A stretch of DNA of 64,000 bases from Modestobacter lapidis. Its GTDB lineage: Bacteria > Actinomycetota > Actinomycetes > Mycobacteriales > Geodermatophilaceae. The notes beneath the pieces are model-generated. The model did no database searches. It saw nothing but the letters and a program-made list of their open reading frames with translations, and was not told the DNA's origin. Both the position numbers and the translations under genes were made by a program. Position 1 is the stretch's first letter; each line of letters starts with the position of its first letter. Location: the NCBI GenBank assembly GCA_019779905.1, contig JABAKE010000001.1, positions 496,001-560,000 of the forward strand, given 5' to 3'. This document shows, one piece after another, positions 41,376-49,273 of this stretch.

Positions 41376-42941
41376 ATGGCCCTGCAGTACCCGACGCAGC
41401 CCGGCGACATCGACCATCTGATCGCTGACGACCACGCCATCGTCGAGCGGCAGTTCCAGCACCTGGAGGCCGGCCGCGGCAACCGCCGCGTCCTGGTCGA
41501 CCAGATCTCCTTCGAGCTCGCGGCGCACGCGTTCGCGGAGGAGACCGTGCTCTACCCGATCTGGCCCGAGATCGGGATGACCGACGAGCACGACGACGCT
41601 GAGCACGAGCACCAGAAGATCAAGGAGCACCTCGCCGTCCTCGGGCGTACCGAGCCCGGCGAGCCCGAGTTCGAGCAGGCGCTCACCCGGCTCATGGAGG
41701 TGGTCCGCCACCACGTCCACGACGAGGAGGACGAGGAGCTGCCGGAGTTCCGGGCCAAGGCCGGTGCCGAGCGGATGGCCGATCTCGGCAGGCAGTTCCT
41801 CACCGCGAAGCGGCAGGCACCCACGCGGCCGCACCCGCACGCCCCGGACGAGGGCATCGCCGAGCGGATCGCCGGGATGCTGGCCAAGCCGCTGGACATG
41901 GTGCGCGACATGCTCTCGGGCCGGCAGCAGGAGCTGGCCACCGACGCCTCCGGCCTGCTGGACCCGCAGGCGCAGGCGATCGTCGACGCGCACTCCTCGC
42001 TCGGTCCGCTGCCGTTCGAGATCCTCACGCCCGAGCAGGCCCGCAAGCAGCCCGGCCCCGACGACGCGGTGCGGAAGGTGATGGCCGACCGCGGCATCTC
42101 CGGCCCCGAGCCGGTCGGCTCGGTGCAGGACCTGACGATTCCGGACGGCGCCGGAGGTGAGCAGGCGCTGCGCGTCTACACCCCGGCGAACGCCGGGGCC
42201 GGACCGCTGCCGATCGTCCTGTGGATCCACGGCGGCGGGTGGGTGCTGTTCGACATCGACACCTACGACGCGTCCTGCCGCGGCATCTGCAACAAGGCGC
42301 AGGCCGTCGTCGTCAGCCCCGGCTACCGGCGGGCACCGGAGGCCGTCTTCCCGGCCTCCCATGACGACGTGCTGACCGCCTGGACGTGGGTGCGGGAGAA
42401 CGCCGCGCAGCTGGGCGGGGACCCCGCCCGGATGGCCATCGGGGGTGAGTCCGTGGGCGGCACCATGGCCGCGGCCACGTCCCTGCAGCTGGCCGCCAAC
42501 GGCCGGCCGGCGCCGCTGGCACAGGTCTGCGTCTACCCGCTGACCACCGGCGAGCAGTTCGGCGAGTCGATGGAGGACGCCGCCGACGGCCGCCCGCTGA
42601 ACCGCGCGCTGCTGTCCTGGATGGCGATGCACGCCTTCGCGGGCAAGCCCGAGGCGGCGACCGACCCGCGGATCGCCCTGCTGGACTGGACCCCCGCGCA
42701 GCGGGCCGGCATGCCGCCGACGCTGGTGATCACCGACGAGCGCGACGTGCTGCGCAGCCAGGGGCAGCAGTTCGCCGCGGACCTGGAAGCCGCCGGCGTG
42801 CCGACGACGCACCGGTACTACACCGGGGTGATGCACGAGTTCTTCGGCGCCTCCGCCGTGCTGGACAAGGCCGAGGAGGCCCAGCAGGAGGCCGCGCAAC
42901 ACCTGCTGCGCGCCTTCGGCGCCCCCGGGGTGTCCCGGTGA
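41376..42941 (+). CDS. fusion of hemerythrin-like (HHE) domain and alpha/beta-hydrolase fold-3 esterase
   Basis: A 521-residue two-domain protein. Residues 1-150 are a hemerythrin HHE four-helix domain: H20 in LIADDHAIVE, H51 and E55 in ELAAHAFAEETVLYPIWPE, a His cluster at 72-85, and HHVHDEEDEELPEF at 112-125. These are the expected diiron ligands. After a Pro/His-rich linker, residues about 240-515 are an HSL-type alpha/beta hydrolase. HGGGW at 285-289 forms the oxyanion hole, S359 in GGESVGG is the nucleophile, Asp lies in VITDERDVLR and His in GVMHEFFG. GTGGAGG precedes ATG 41376. The downstream beta-propeller gene overlaps by four bases. An O2- or redox-sensing role for the HHE part is inference. 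Confidence 0.9.
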   Translation: MALQYPTQPGDIDHLIADDHAIVERQFQHLEAGRGNRRVLVDQISFELAAHAFAEETVLYPIWPEIGMTDEHDDAEHEHQKIKEHLAVLGRTEPGEPEFEQALTRLMEVVRHHVHDEEDEELPEFRAKAGAERMADLGRQFLTAKRQAPTRPHPHAPDEGIAERIAGMLAKPLDMVRDMLSGRQQELATDASGLLDPQAQAIVDAHSSLGPLPFEILTPEQARKQPGPDDAVRKVMADRGISGPEPVGSVQDLTIPDGAGGEQALRVYTPANAGAGPLPIVLWIHGGGWVLFDIDTYDASCRGICNKAQAVVVSPGYRRAPEAVFPASHDDVLTAWTWVRENAAQLGGDPARMAIGGESVGGTMAAATSLQLAANGRPAPLAQVCVYPLTTGEQFGESMEDAADGRPLNRALLSWMAMHAFAGKPEAATDPRIALLDWTPAQRAGMPPTLVITDERDVLRSQGQQFAADLEAAGVPTTHRYYTGVMHEFFGASAVLDKAEEAQQEAAQHLLRAFGAPGVSR

Positions 42942-44047
42942 CCGAGGCAGCGCAGCCCGCCGGCCACGAGACCATCGGCACGCTCGAGGTCGTCCACCTG
43001 TTCACCGGGGCGATGCCGACCGGGGTGAGCGTCTCGCACACCGGCCGGGTGTTCGTCTGCTATCCGAAGTGGGGCGACGAGGTCGGGTTCACCGTGGGAG
43101 AGGTCCGGGACGGCGACGTCGTCGCCTTCCCGAGCCAGGAGCTCAACGACAACCGCTCCGACGCCGATCCCGACCGGCTGGTGTCGGTGCAGAGCATCGT
43201 CGTCGACCCGGCGGACCGGCTCTGGCTGCTGGACACCGGCAGCCCGATGTTCCAGCCCACCCAGCACGGCGGACCGAAACTCGTCTGCGTCGACCTGGCC
43301 ACCGACTCGGTGGTCCAGACGATCCTCTTCCCGACCGACGTCGCGCTGCCCACGACCTACCTCAACGACGTCCGGTTCGACCTGCGTCGCGGGGCGGCGG
43401 GGACGGCGTTCATCACCGACTCCTCCGACTCGGGGCCGAACGGGATCATCGTGGTCGACCTGGCCTCGGGGGAGAGCTGGCGGCGGCTGCACGAGCACCC
43501 GGCCACCAAGGCCGTGCCGCCGCCGGACCTGCGGATGGTCGTGGAGGGCCAGGAGTTCATCGAGCGGGCCGACGACGGCTCGACCTCGCCGATCTGCATG
43601 GGCGCCGACGGGATAGCGATCGCCGCCGACGGCAGCCGGCTGTACTGGTGCCCGATGGCCGGCCGGCGGTGGTACAGCGTGTCGGTGGACGCGTTGGCCG
43701 ACCGGTCGACCGGCGATGACGCGGTCGTGGCCACGGTCGCCGACGAGGGCGACAAGGGCTGCGTCAGCGACGGACTGGAGACCGACGACCAGGGTCGGCT
43801 CTACGTCACCGACGGCGAGCACGACGCGATCCACCGGCGGCTGCCCGACGGGTCGTGGGAGACCGTCGTCTCCGACCCCCGGCTGCTGTGGCCCGACACC
43901 ATGTCCGTCGCGACGGACGGCCACCTCTACGTCACGGCCAACCAGCTGTACCGGCAGGCCAAGTACCGCGGGGGCGCGGACCAGCGCCGCAAGCCCTACG
44001 TGCTGTTCCGCACGCCGATCGACGCCGGGCCGGTGCAGCTGCGCTGA
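42938..44047 (+). CDS. major royal jelly/yellow-type beta-propeller protein
   Basis: A 369-residue six-bladed beta-propeller of the MRJP/yellow and gluconolactonase-like class. Diagnostic segments are MPTGVSVSHTGRVFVCYPKW, LVSVQSIVVDPADRLWLLDT, GTAFITDSSDSGPNGIIVVD, CMGADGIAIAADGSRLYWCP and LWPDTMSVATDGHLYVTANQ. Bacterial members are of unknown substrate; some are thought to be lactonases. There is no signal peptide. The GTG start lies inside the stop of the hemerythrin-esterase gene (GTGA), so the two proteins are made together and may act on the same ester or lactone. It ends at a perfect 18-bp hairpin terminator. Confidence 0.86.
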   Translation: MTEAAQPAGHETIGTLEVVHLFTGAMPTGVSVSHTGRVFVCYPKWGDEVGFTVGEVRDGDVVAFPSQELNDNRSDADPDRLVSVQSIVVDPADRLWLLDTGSPMFQPTQHGGPKLVCVDLATDSVVQTILFPTDVALPTTYLNDVRFDLRRGAAGTAFITDSSDSGPNGIIVVDLASGESWRRLHEHPATKAVPPPDLRMVVEGQEFIERADDGSTSPICMGADGIAIAADGSRLYWCPMAGRRWYSVSVDALADRSTGDDAVVATVADEGDKGCVSDGLETDDQGRLYVTDGEHDAIHRRLPDGSWETVVSDPRLLWPDTMSVATDGHLYVTANQLYRQAKYRGGADQRRKPYVLFRTPIDAGPVQLR

Positions 44048-44064
44048 GCTCTCTCTGCCCCGGA

Positions 44065-44103
44065 CGACGCAGCCCCCGCCGAGAGTCGGCGGGGGCTGCG
44101 TCG
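44065..44103. terminator. bidirectional terminator with perfect 18-bp stem
   Basis: Arms 44065-44082 and 44086-44103 are exact reverse complements around the loop GAG. It sits between the convergent beta-propeller gene (ends 44047) and alcohol dehydrogenase gene (ends 44121). There is no T-tract. Confidence 0.88.
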
Positions 44104-44120
44104 TGGTCGGGCGGAGCGGT

Positions 44121-45332
44121 TCAGGACGGCGCGATGACCGCCTTGGTCCAGCCGCTCTCCCGTCGGTCGAACGTCTCGTAGGCATCCAGCACCGTGGGCA
44201 TGTCCTCCACCTGGGTGAGCACGGTGGAGGGGTCGATCGCGCCGGTGCGTACCAGGTCGAGCAGGCGGGGCAGGTACCGCCGGTGGTTGCAGTTGCCCAT
44301 CTTCACGCTGAGGTTCTTGTTCATCGCCGCACCGGTCGGGAAGCTCGTCAGCTGCGGGGGGTAGACGCCGATGACGCCGATGCTCCCGGCCTTGGCGACC
44401 ATCTCCACCGCCCACTGCAGCGCCTGGCTCGGCGCGTCGCCGGCGACGTAGGTACCGCCGTGCGGGTTCTGGTCCGGGGCGACCTGGGACCGCTCCTGCT
44501 CGAACGCCGCCGCCTGTTGCTGCGCAGCCTCGGCCGCCGGGCCGGACTTCGGCCGCTGGGCGTCGACACCGACCGCCTCGACGACCCGGTCGACGCCGAT
44601 CCCACCGGTCAGTTCCTTGACCACCGCGACCGGGTCCTCGGTGTTGAAGTCGATCGCCTCGGCCCCGCGTGCCCTGGCCTGGTCCAGGCGGCTGGCCACC
44701 CCGTCGATGATCAGCACCCGGCCGGCGCCCTGCTGGAAGGCGCTGGTGACGGCGAACTGGCCGACCGGCCCGGCACCCAGGACCAGCACCGTGTCGCCCT
44801 GGCCGACGTCGGCCAGCCGGCAGCCGAACCAGGCGGTCGGGTAGATGTCCGACAGCAGGATCGCCGCGTCATCGCTGACCTCGTCGGGCAGCCAGACCGG
44901 CCCGACGTTCGCGAACGGCACCCGGGCGAAGTCTGCCTGCAGTCCGTCGACCGGTCCGGTGGTCTGCGGCCCGCCGAAGAAACACGTCCCGGCGGCTGCG
45001 CCGTTGGGGTTGGCGTTGTCGCACTGCGCGAAGTAGCCGGCCCGGCAGTAGGAGCAATAGCCGCAGCCGATGGTCGATGGGATCACCACGCGATCGCCGG
45101 AGCGCAGGTTGCGCACCCCCGGACCGGTCTCGCGGACGATGCCGACGGCCTCGTGACCGAGGATCGTGCCCTCGACCATCCCGGACATGGTGCCCCGCAC
45201 GAAGTGCAGGTCGGTTCCGCAGATGGCGCTCGCGGTGATCTCCACGATGGCGTCGGTCGGGTCCTGGATGGTCGGGTCGGGAACGTCGTCCAGTCGGATG
45301 TCTCCGACGCCGTGCCATACCACTGCCTTCAC
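44121..45332 (-). CDS. zinc-dependent dehydrogenase, glutathione-independent formaldehyde dehydrogenase-like
   Basis: A 403-residue medium-chain dehydrogenase. Catalytic zinc ligands lie in SAICGTDLHFVRGTM and ILGHEAVG. The four-cysteine structural zinc loop is CGYCSYCRAGYFAQC. CDNANPNGAAAGTCFFGGPQ and FANVGPVWLPDEVSDDAAIL are typical of the branch including Pseudomonas formaldehyde dehydrogenase. The Rossmann turn is VLGAGPVGQFAV. An insertion near residues 260-310 is characteristic of this subfamily. The start is GTG 45332. A small helical-protein gene lies 85 bp upstream on the same strand. Formaldehyde or another short aldehyde is possible, and the substrate is not certain. Confidence 0.9.
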   Translation of the reverse strand: MKAVVWHGVGDIRLDDVPDPTIQDPTDAIVEITASAICGTDLHFVRGTMSGMVEGTILGHEAVGIVRETGPGVRNLRSGDRVVIPSTIGCGYCSYCRAGYFAQCDNANPNGAAAGTCFFGGPQTTGPVDGLQADFARVPFANVGPVWLPDEVSDDAAILLSDIYPTAWFGCRLADVGQGDTVLVLGAGPVGQFAVTSAFQQGAGRVLIIDGVASRLDQARARGAEAIDFNTEDPVAVVKELTGGIGVDRVVEAVGVDAQRPKSGPAAEAAQQQAAAFEQERSQVAPDQNPHGGTYVAGDAPSQALQWAVEMVAKAGSIGVIGVYPPQLTSFPTGAAMNKNLSVKMGNCNHRRYLPRLLDLVRTGAIDPSTVLTQVEDMPTVLDAYETFDRRESGWTKAVIAPS

Positions 45333-45417
45333 TGCGTGCCTCCTGGCTCGTCTCCTGGCGGGTGGACCTGCCGGACTACCTCCGGGGCGCCCGTCGGGAC
45401 GCCCCGGAGGAACTCCG

Positions 45418-45660
45418 TCATTGGGCGGCGGGGCCGGCCTGGTCGGTGCCGGACAGCTTGGCGAGGAACTGGTGGCAGCGGGCAGCTCGTTGCGAGTCGC
45501 CGTCCATGACCTCGCGGAAGAAGCCGGCCACGTCGTCCAGGCCGGCGTTCTCCGCGTCGCGCACGTACTGGCCGTAGTCGTGCCCGGCCTTGAGCGAGTG
45601 GTACTGGACCGAGATCAGGTCGAACATGACGTCCTCGAAGCCGGTTTCGCCGGTGGCCAT
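45418..45660 (-). CDS. small helical protein beside the dehydrogenase, unknown function
   Basis: An 80-residue protein from ATG 45660, with an excellent AGGAGA ribosome site that rejects the longer upstream frame. MATGETGFEDVMFDLISVQY and HSLKAGHDYGQYVRDAENAG are two amphipathic helices, followed by a third around FFREVMDGDSQRAARCHQFL, which looks like a reduced ferritin-like bundle. Metal ligands are not evident beyond several Asp, Glu and His residues. It is on the same strand as the dehydrogenase, 85 bp upstream. I do not recognise a characterised family. Confidence 0.75.
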   Translation of the reverse strand: MATGETGFEDVMFDLISVQYHSLKAGHDYGQYVRDAENAGLDDVAGFFREVMDGDSQRAARCHQFLAKLSGTDQAGPAAQ

Positions 45661-45758
45661 GGTCTTCTCCTTGAGCGTCAGGGTTGTGACCCTCGGCTCC
45701 TGCCCGGGTAGCTGCCGGGTCACACCAGGGATCTCGATGTGTCGGTGGACCCGGGATC

Positions 45759-45941
45759 TCAGCGCGTGGCCAGACCACCGCCCTCGGCGCGGCTGTCGGG
45801 GTCGATGCCCAGGCTGCGGAGGAGATCGGCGTCCCGGACGGTGTCGACGTGCGCGTCGAGCACCTGCTCGGCTCGCGCGGCCTGCTCGGTCATGCCGCGG
45901 GTGCGCAACGTCTGGAGGACATGGCTCTTGTCGATCAGCAT
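45759..45941 (-). CDS. small helical hypothetical protein
   Basis: A 60-residue ORF from ATG 45941 (MLIDKSHVLQTLRTRGMTEQ, then a helix AARAEQVLDAHVDTVRDADL, then LLRSLGIDPDS). It resembles short actinobacterial proteins with a regular helix-turn-helix-like layout but no DNA-binding signature. No Shine-Dalgarno is seen, which would be explained by coupling to the Pro-rich ORF ending 8 bp upstream. Function unknown. Confidence 0.55.
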   Translation of the reverse strand: MLIDKSHVLQTLRTRGMTEQAARAEQVLDAHVDTVRDADLLRSLGIDPDSRAEGGGLATR

Positions 45942-45949
45942 GGCGTAGG

Positions 45950-46102
45950 TCAGTCGGCGGGCGGGCCGGGCGCCGGCGGGGGAGCGGTGGGGTCGGTCGG
46001 GTTCGGCTGCGGCGAGGGAGCCGGTGGCGGCGGTGACACGGGGTCGACCGGGGACGGCGAGGGAGACGGCGGCTGCGGCATGGGAGACGGCGGTGACGTC
46101 AT
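45950..46102 (-). CDS. proline-rich small ORF
   Basis: A 50-residue ORF from ATG 46102, almost entirely Pro, Ser, Ala, Asp and Thr (starting MTSPPSPMPQPP). It ends 8 bp before the start of the 60-residue gene on the same strand. Composition this biased can arise by chance in GC-rich antisense DNA, but the spacing suggests coupling. No signal peptide or anchor is seen. Confidence 0.3.
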   Translation of the reverse strand: MTSPPSPMPQPPSPSPSPVDPVSPPPPAPSPQPNPTDPTAPPPAPGPPAD

Positions 46103-46267
46103 GTGCCGACGCTAGCCCCGGCAGCCGTGGCCCGCGCACCGGACCGAGGGGGGCCGCCGACACCGTGCGCCGGGTCGTTAGCGGACCGGTCACCGGGGTA
46201 GGCCCATCCTCGTCGAGCTGTGCGGGATGCCCGCCCGGGTGCCGGAGCCCGGCGAGGAGGGGAACCG

Positions 46268-46957
46268 ATGTCACCTGACCAGAAGCCGTTCGCGGATCGG
46301 CGGGAGGCCGGCCGGGTCCTCGCGGACCGGTTGTCGGACTACGCGCACCACGACGTCGTCGTGCTGGGGCTCCCGCGCGGAGGAGTGCCGGTCGCCGCGG
46401 AGGTCGCAGCTGCGACCGGCGGGGCGCTCGACGTCCTCATCGTCCGCAAGCTCGGTCTGCCCGGACAGCCGGAGCTGGCCATGGGTGCGATCGCGGCCGT
46501 CGGCGACGCGGTGGAAACCGTCCGCAACCAGTCGGTGATCGAGGCCGGTGGCGTGGACGAGAGCGCCTTCGAGGCCGTTCGGCAGCGCGAGTCGGACGAG
46601 CTGCGCCGGCGCACTGAGGCCTATCGCGGCGGGCGGGCGGCCACCCCGGTCCACGGCCGGGCGGTGATCGTCGTCGATGACGGGCTGGCCACCGGGTCGA
46701 CGATGCGGGCCGCGCTCGCCGCGGTGCGCAAGCAGCAGCCCCGACGGCTCACCGTGGCGGTTCCGGTGGCCTCGGGAGCCGTGTGCGACCGGCTCGCGGC
46801 CGAGGTGGACGAGGTGGTCTGCGTGTGGACGCCGGAGTTCTTCTCCGCGGTGGGCCAGGGGTACACGGACTTCTCCCCGACGCAGGACGACGAGGTCCGG
46901 GCCGCGTTGGCAGCGGCTGCCGGCAGCACCGGGGAAGAGGGCAGGGCGGATGTCTGA
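46268..46957 (+). CDS. phosphoribosyltransferase-domain protein
   Basis: A 229-residue type I phosphoribosyltransferase-like protein. The PRPP-binding loop is AVIVVDDGLATGSTMRAAL (about residues 134-152). HDVVVLGLPRGGVPVAAEVA and DVLIVRKLGLPGQPELAMGA are the diphosphate-binding turn and the conserved family segment. GAGGAGGGG precedes ATG 46268. In many actinobacteria this domain stands beside, or is fused to, a dienelactone-hydrolase domain; here the hydrolase is two genes downstream. The erythromycin-esterase gene overlaps its end by eight bases. The natural base substrate is unknown. Confidence 0.88.
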   Translation: MSPDQKPFADRREAGRVLADRLSDYAHHDVVVLGLPRGGVPVAAEVAAATGGALDVLIVRKLGLPGQPELAMGAIAAVGDAVETVRNQSVIEAGGVDESAFEAVRQRESDELRRRTEAYRGGRAATPVHGRAVIVVDDGLATGSTMRAALAAVRKQQPRRLTVAVPVASGAVCDRLAAEVDEVVCVWTPEFFSAVGQGYTDFSPTQDDEVRAALAAAAGSTGEEGRADV

Positions 46958-48245
46958 TGACGACGGACGGGTGCAGGACATGGCCCGGCCCCTGCGTGAT
47001 GCCGACGACCTGGATCCGTTGCTGGACCGGATCGGCGAGGCGCGGGTGGTGCTGCTCGGAGAGGCCTCGCACGGCACGCACGAGTACTACGCGTGGCGGG
47101 CGGCGCTCACCCGCCGGCTGATCACCGAGCGGGGTTTCTCGTTCGTCGGGGTGGAGGGCGACTGGCCCGACTGTCACCGGGTCAACTGCTCGGTGACCCT
47201 GGCCTCGGCGGCCGAGGACCCGCGGGAGGTGCTGCGCGGCTACGAGCGCTGGCCGACGTGGATGTGGGCCAACGAGGAGGTCGCGGAGTTCACCCGCTGG
47301 CTGCGGGCGCACAACGCCGAACGCCCGCCGGCCGACCGGGTGGGCTTCTTCGGCCTGGACGTCTACAGCCTCTGGGACTCCCTGCGGGCGATCCTCGGAT
47401 ACCTGCGCGAGCACGAGCCCGCGCACGTCGACACCGCGTTGGCCGCGTTCCGGTGCTTCGAGCCCTACGCGGAGGACCCGCAGGCCTATGCCCGGGCGAC
47501 CCGGCTGGTGCCGACCAGCTGCGAGGACACCGTGGTCGGCATGCTCGGCGAGCTCCGCGCCGGCGCGGCGACCGATGGTGGGCCGGACCGGGACGCCGCG
47601 TTCAACGCCGAGCAGAACGCCCGGGTCGCCGCCGGCGCCGAGGCCTACTACCGGGCGATGGTCCGCGGCGGGCCCGACTCGTGGAACGTCCGCGACCACC
47701 ACATGGTCGACACGCTCGACCATCTTCTGAACCACCACGGGCTGGGTGCCAAGGCGGTCGTCTGGGAGCACAACACCCATGTCGGGGACGCCCGGTACAC
47801 CGACATGGGCGAGGCGGGCATGGTCAACGTCGGTCAGCTGGCCCGCGAGCGCTACGGCGAGGACGAGGTCGTGATCGTCGGGTTCGGCAGCCACCACGGC
47901 AGCGTCCTGGCCGCGGACAGCTGGGGTGCCCCCGTGCAGCAGATGCCGCTGCCTCCGGCCCGCCGGGGGAGCACGGAGGCACTGCTGCACGACGCGGTGG
48001 CCGAGGCGAGCGCGCTGTTCGTCTTCCCTCGGGAGCAGCCTCGGTGGCTGGCCGAGGAGCGCCCGCACCGCGCCGTCGGCGTCGTCTACCACCCCGGCGC
48101 CGAGCGCTGGGGCAACTACGTGCCCACGGTCCTGGGCCGCCGGTACGACGCCTTCTGCTGGTTCGACGAGTCCCGGGCGCTGACCCCGCTGCACGACGTC
48201 CACCCCTCCGGAGCGGAGCTGGAGACCTTTCCCGATGCCGATTGA
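46950..48245 (+). CDS. erythromycin-esterase-family protein
   Basis: A 431-residue EreA/B-superfamily hydrolase. The family's start pattern is VVLLGEASHGTHEYYAWRAA, whose His and Glu are catalytic. FSFVGVEGDWPDCHRVN holds a Glu that binds the substrate. VVWEHNTHVGDARYTDMGEA and VIVGFGSHHGSVLAA contribute later active-site His residues. Family members include macrolide esterases, but most chromosomal ones have unknown substrates. ATG 46950 lies in the end of the phosphoribosyltransferase gene (8-bp overlap), and its 3' end overlaps the hydrolase gene by 11 bp, so the three are translated as a block. Drug resistance should not be assumed. Confidence 0.87.
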   Translation: MSDDDGRVQDMARPLRDADDLDPLLDRIGEARVVLLGEASHGTHEYYAWRAALTRRLITERGFSFVGVEGDWPDCHRVNCSVTLASAAEDPREVLRGYERWPTWMWANEEVAEFTRWLRAHNAERPPADRVGFFGLDVYSLWDSLRAILGYLREHEPAHVDTALAAFRCFEPYAEDPQAYARATRLVPTSCEDTVVGMLGELRAGAATDGGPDRDAAFNAEQNARVAAGAEAYYRAMVRGGPDSWNVRDHHMVDTLDHLLNHHGLGAKAVVWEHNTHVGDARYTDMGEAGMVNVGQLARERYGEDEVVIVGFGSHHGSVLAADSWGAPVQQMPLPPARRGSTEALLHDAVAEASALFVFPREQPRWLAEERPHRAVGVVYHPGAERWGNYVPTVLGRRYDAFCWFDESRALTPLHDVHPSGAELETFPDAD

Positions 48246-48924
48246 GCAGCAGCCGCTGCAGCGCACCGTCGAGGTGCCCGCGTCCGGGGCGGAGCTCGCC
48301 GGCGATCTCGTCGTCCCGGCCGGGGCCCGCGGCGTGGTGCTGTTCGCCCACGGCAGCGGCAGCAGCCGGCACAGCCCCCGCAACCGGCAGGTCGCCGCCG
48401 CCCTCCAGGGCGCCGGCTTCGGCACGCTGCTGATGGACCTGCTGACCGAGGCCGAGGAGGAGGTCGACGCCGGCACCCGGGAACTGCGCTTCGACATCCC
48501 GCTGCTGGCCGGGCGGCTCACCGACGCCGCCGACTGGCTCGACGCTGCAGACGGGACCGCCGGCCTGCCACTGGCGACGTTCGGTGCCAGCACCGGTGCA
48601 GCCGCCGCGCTCATCACCGCCGCCGACCGGCCGGGCCGGGTCCGCGCGGTCATCTCCCGCGGCGGGCGGCCCGACCTCGCCGGGGAGGCGCTGGGTCGTG
48701 TGCAGGCACCGGCGCTGCTCATCGTCGGCGGCGCCGACCAGCAGGTGCTGGAACTGAACCGGACCGCCGCCGTCCAACTGGCGGGGGAGAACGACGTCGC
48801 CGTGGTGCCCGGCGCGACCCACCTCTTTCCGGAGCCCGGAGCACTGGAGGAGGTCATCGACCGGTCGATCGACTGGCTGCACCGATGGCTGCCGCTCCCA
48901 CCGGCAGCCGTGGCCGCCCGCTGA
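48235..48924 (+). CDS. dienelactone-hydrolase-like alpha/beta hydrolase
   Basis: A 229-residue alpha/beta hydrolase. GVVLFAHGSGSSRHSPRNRQ contains the oxyanion loop. LATFGASTGAAAALI gives the nucleophile Ser in G-x-S-x-G, LLIVGGADQQVL the acid region, and VVPGATHLFPEPGA the catalytic His. The pattern matches the hydrolase half of the phosphoribosyltransferase-hydrolase fusions. ATG 48235 overlaps the upstream esterase gene by 11 bp. A short hairpin about 24 bp after its stop probably ends the trio. Substrate unknown. Confidence 0.86.
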   Translation: MPIEQQPLQRTVEVPASGAELAGDLVVPAGARGVVLFAHGSGSSRHSPRNRQVAAALQGAGFGTLLMDLLTEAEEEVDAGTRELRFDIPLLAGRLTDAADWLDAADGTAGLPLATFGASTGAAAALITAADRPGRVRAVISRGGRPDLAGEALGRVQAPALLIVGGADQQVLELNRTAAVQLAGENDVAVVPGATHLFPEPGALEEVIDRSIDWLHRWLPLPPAAVAAR

Positions 48925-48947
48925 CCGGCCGGGCGGCCGATGTCCCA

Positions 48948-48977
48948 GGTGTGCCCACCCGGCGGCCGGGGCACACC
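48948..48977 (+). terminator. candidate terminator after the hydrolase trio
   Basis: A 9-bp perfect stem (GGTGTGCCC at 48948-48956 with GGGCACACC at 48969-48977) around a 12-base loop, 24 bp after the hydrolase stop codon. No T-tract follows. Stability is moderate. Confidence 0.4.
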
Positions 48978-49122
48978 GGGCATGGTCGAGGGCGGCGGGA
49001 ACGGCGCCGCCCTCCGTCCCGCCATCGACCGGAAGTCACGGATCCGTCATGTGCACGGGCCGAGCCGCGGGTAGGGGGGACGGGTCCACATCGAGGTCGG
49101 ACAGGACACGAGGAGGGCCGCG

Positions 49123-49239
49123 ATGCCACGGATCGACGGGATCGCCGAGCCGTGGCGTCTGCGGGCGCCGTCCGGGAGCGGGGAGCGCAGGGCCGGGTCC
49201 GACGTGGGGGCGCCGGCGGCCCGGACGCCGGCCGGCTGA
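49123..49239 (+). pseudogene. short ORF resembling the N-terminus of a molybdopterin oxidoreductase
   Basis: A 38-residue ORF with a textbook ribosome site (GAGGAGGG) before ATG 49123. It begins MPRIDGIAEPW and continues with R-x-P-x-G-x-GE spacing. As I recall, several actinobacterial molybdopterin oxidoreductases begin with almost the same residues. The match fades after about 22 residues and the frame stops at 49239, so this looks like the preserved leader of a lost gene. Alternatively it is a short leader peptide for the antiporter operon, which starts 34 bp downstream. The rest of the 349-bp gap 48925-49273 shows only the hairpin listed above. Confidence 0.4.
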
Positions 49240-49273
49240 TGGACGAACCGGCCGCGGCGACGGCCCGACGCCC

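Noticed and set aside
46950-48245. Macrolide resistance determinant
   Set aside because: The family match is clear, but chromosomal members usually lack macrolide activity and nothing here is mobile or drug-linked.
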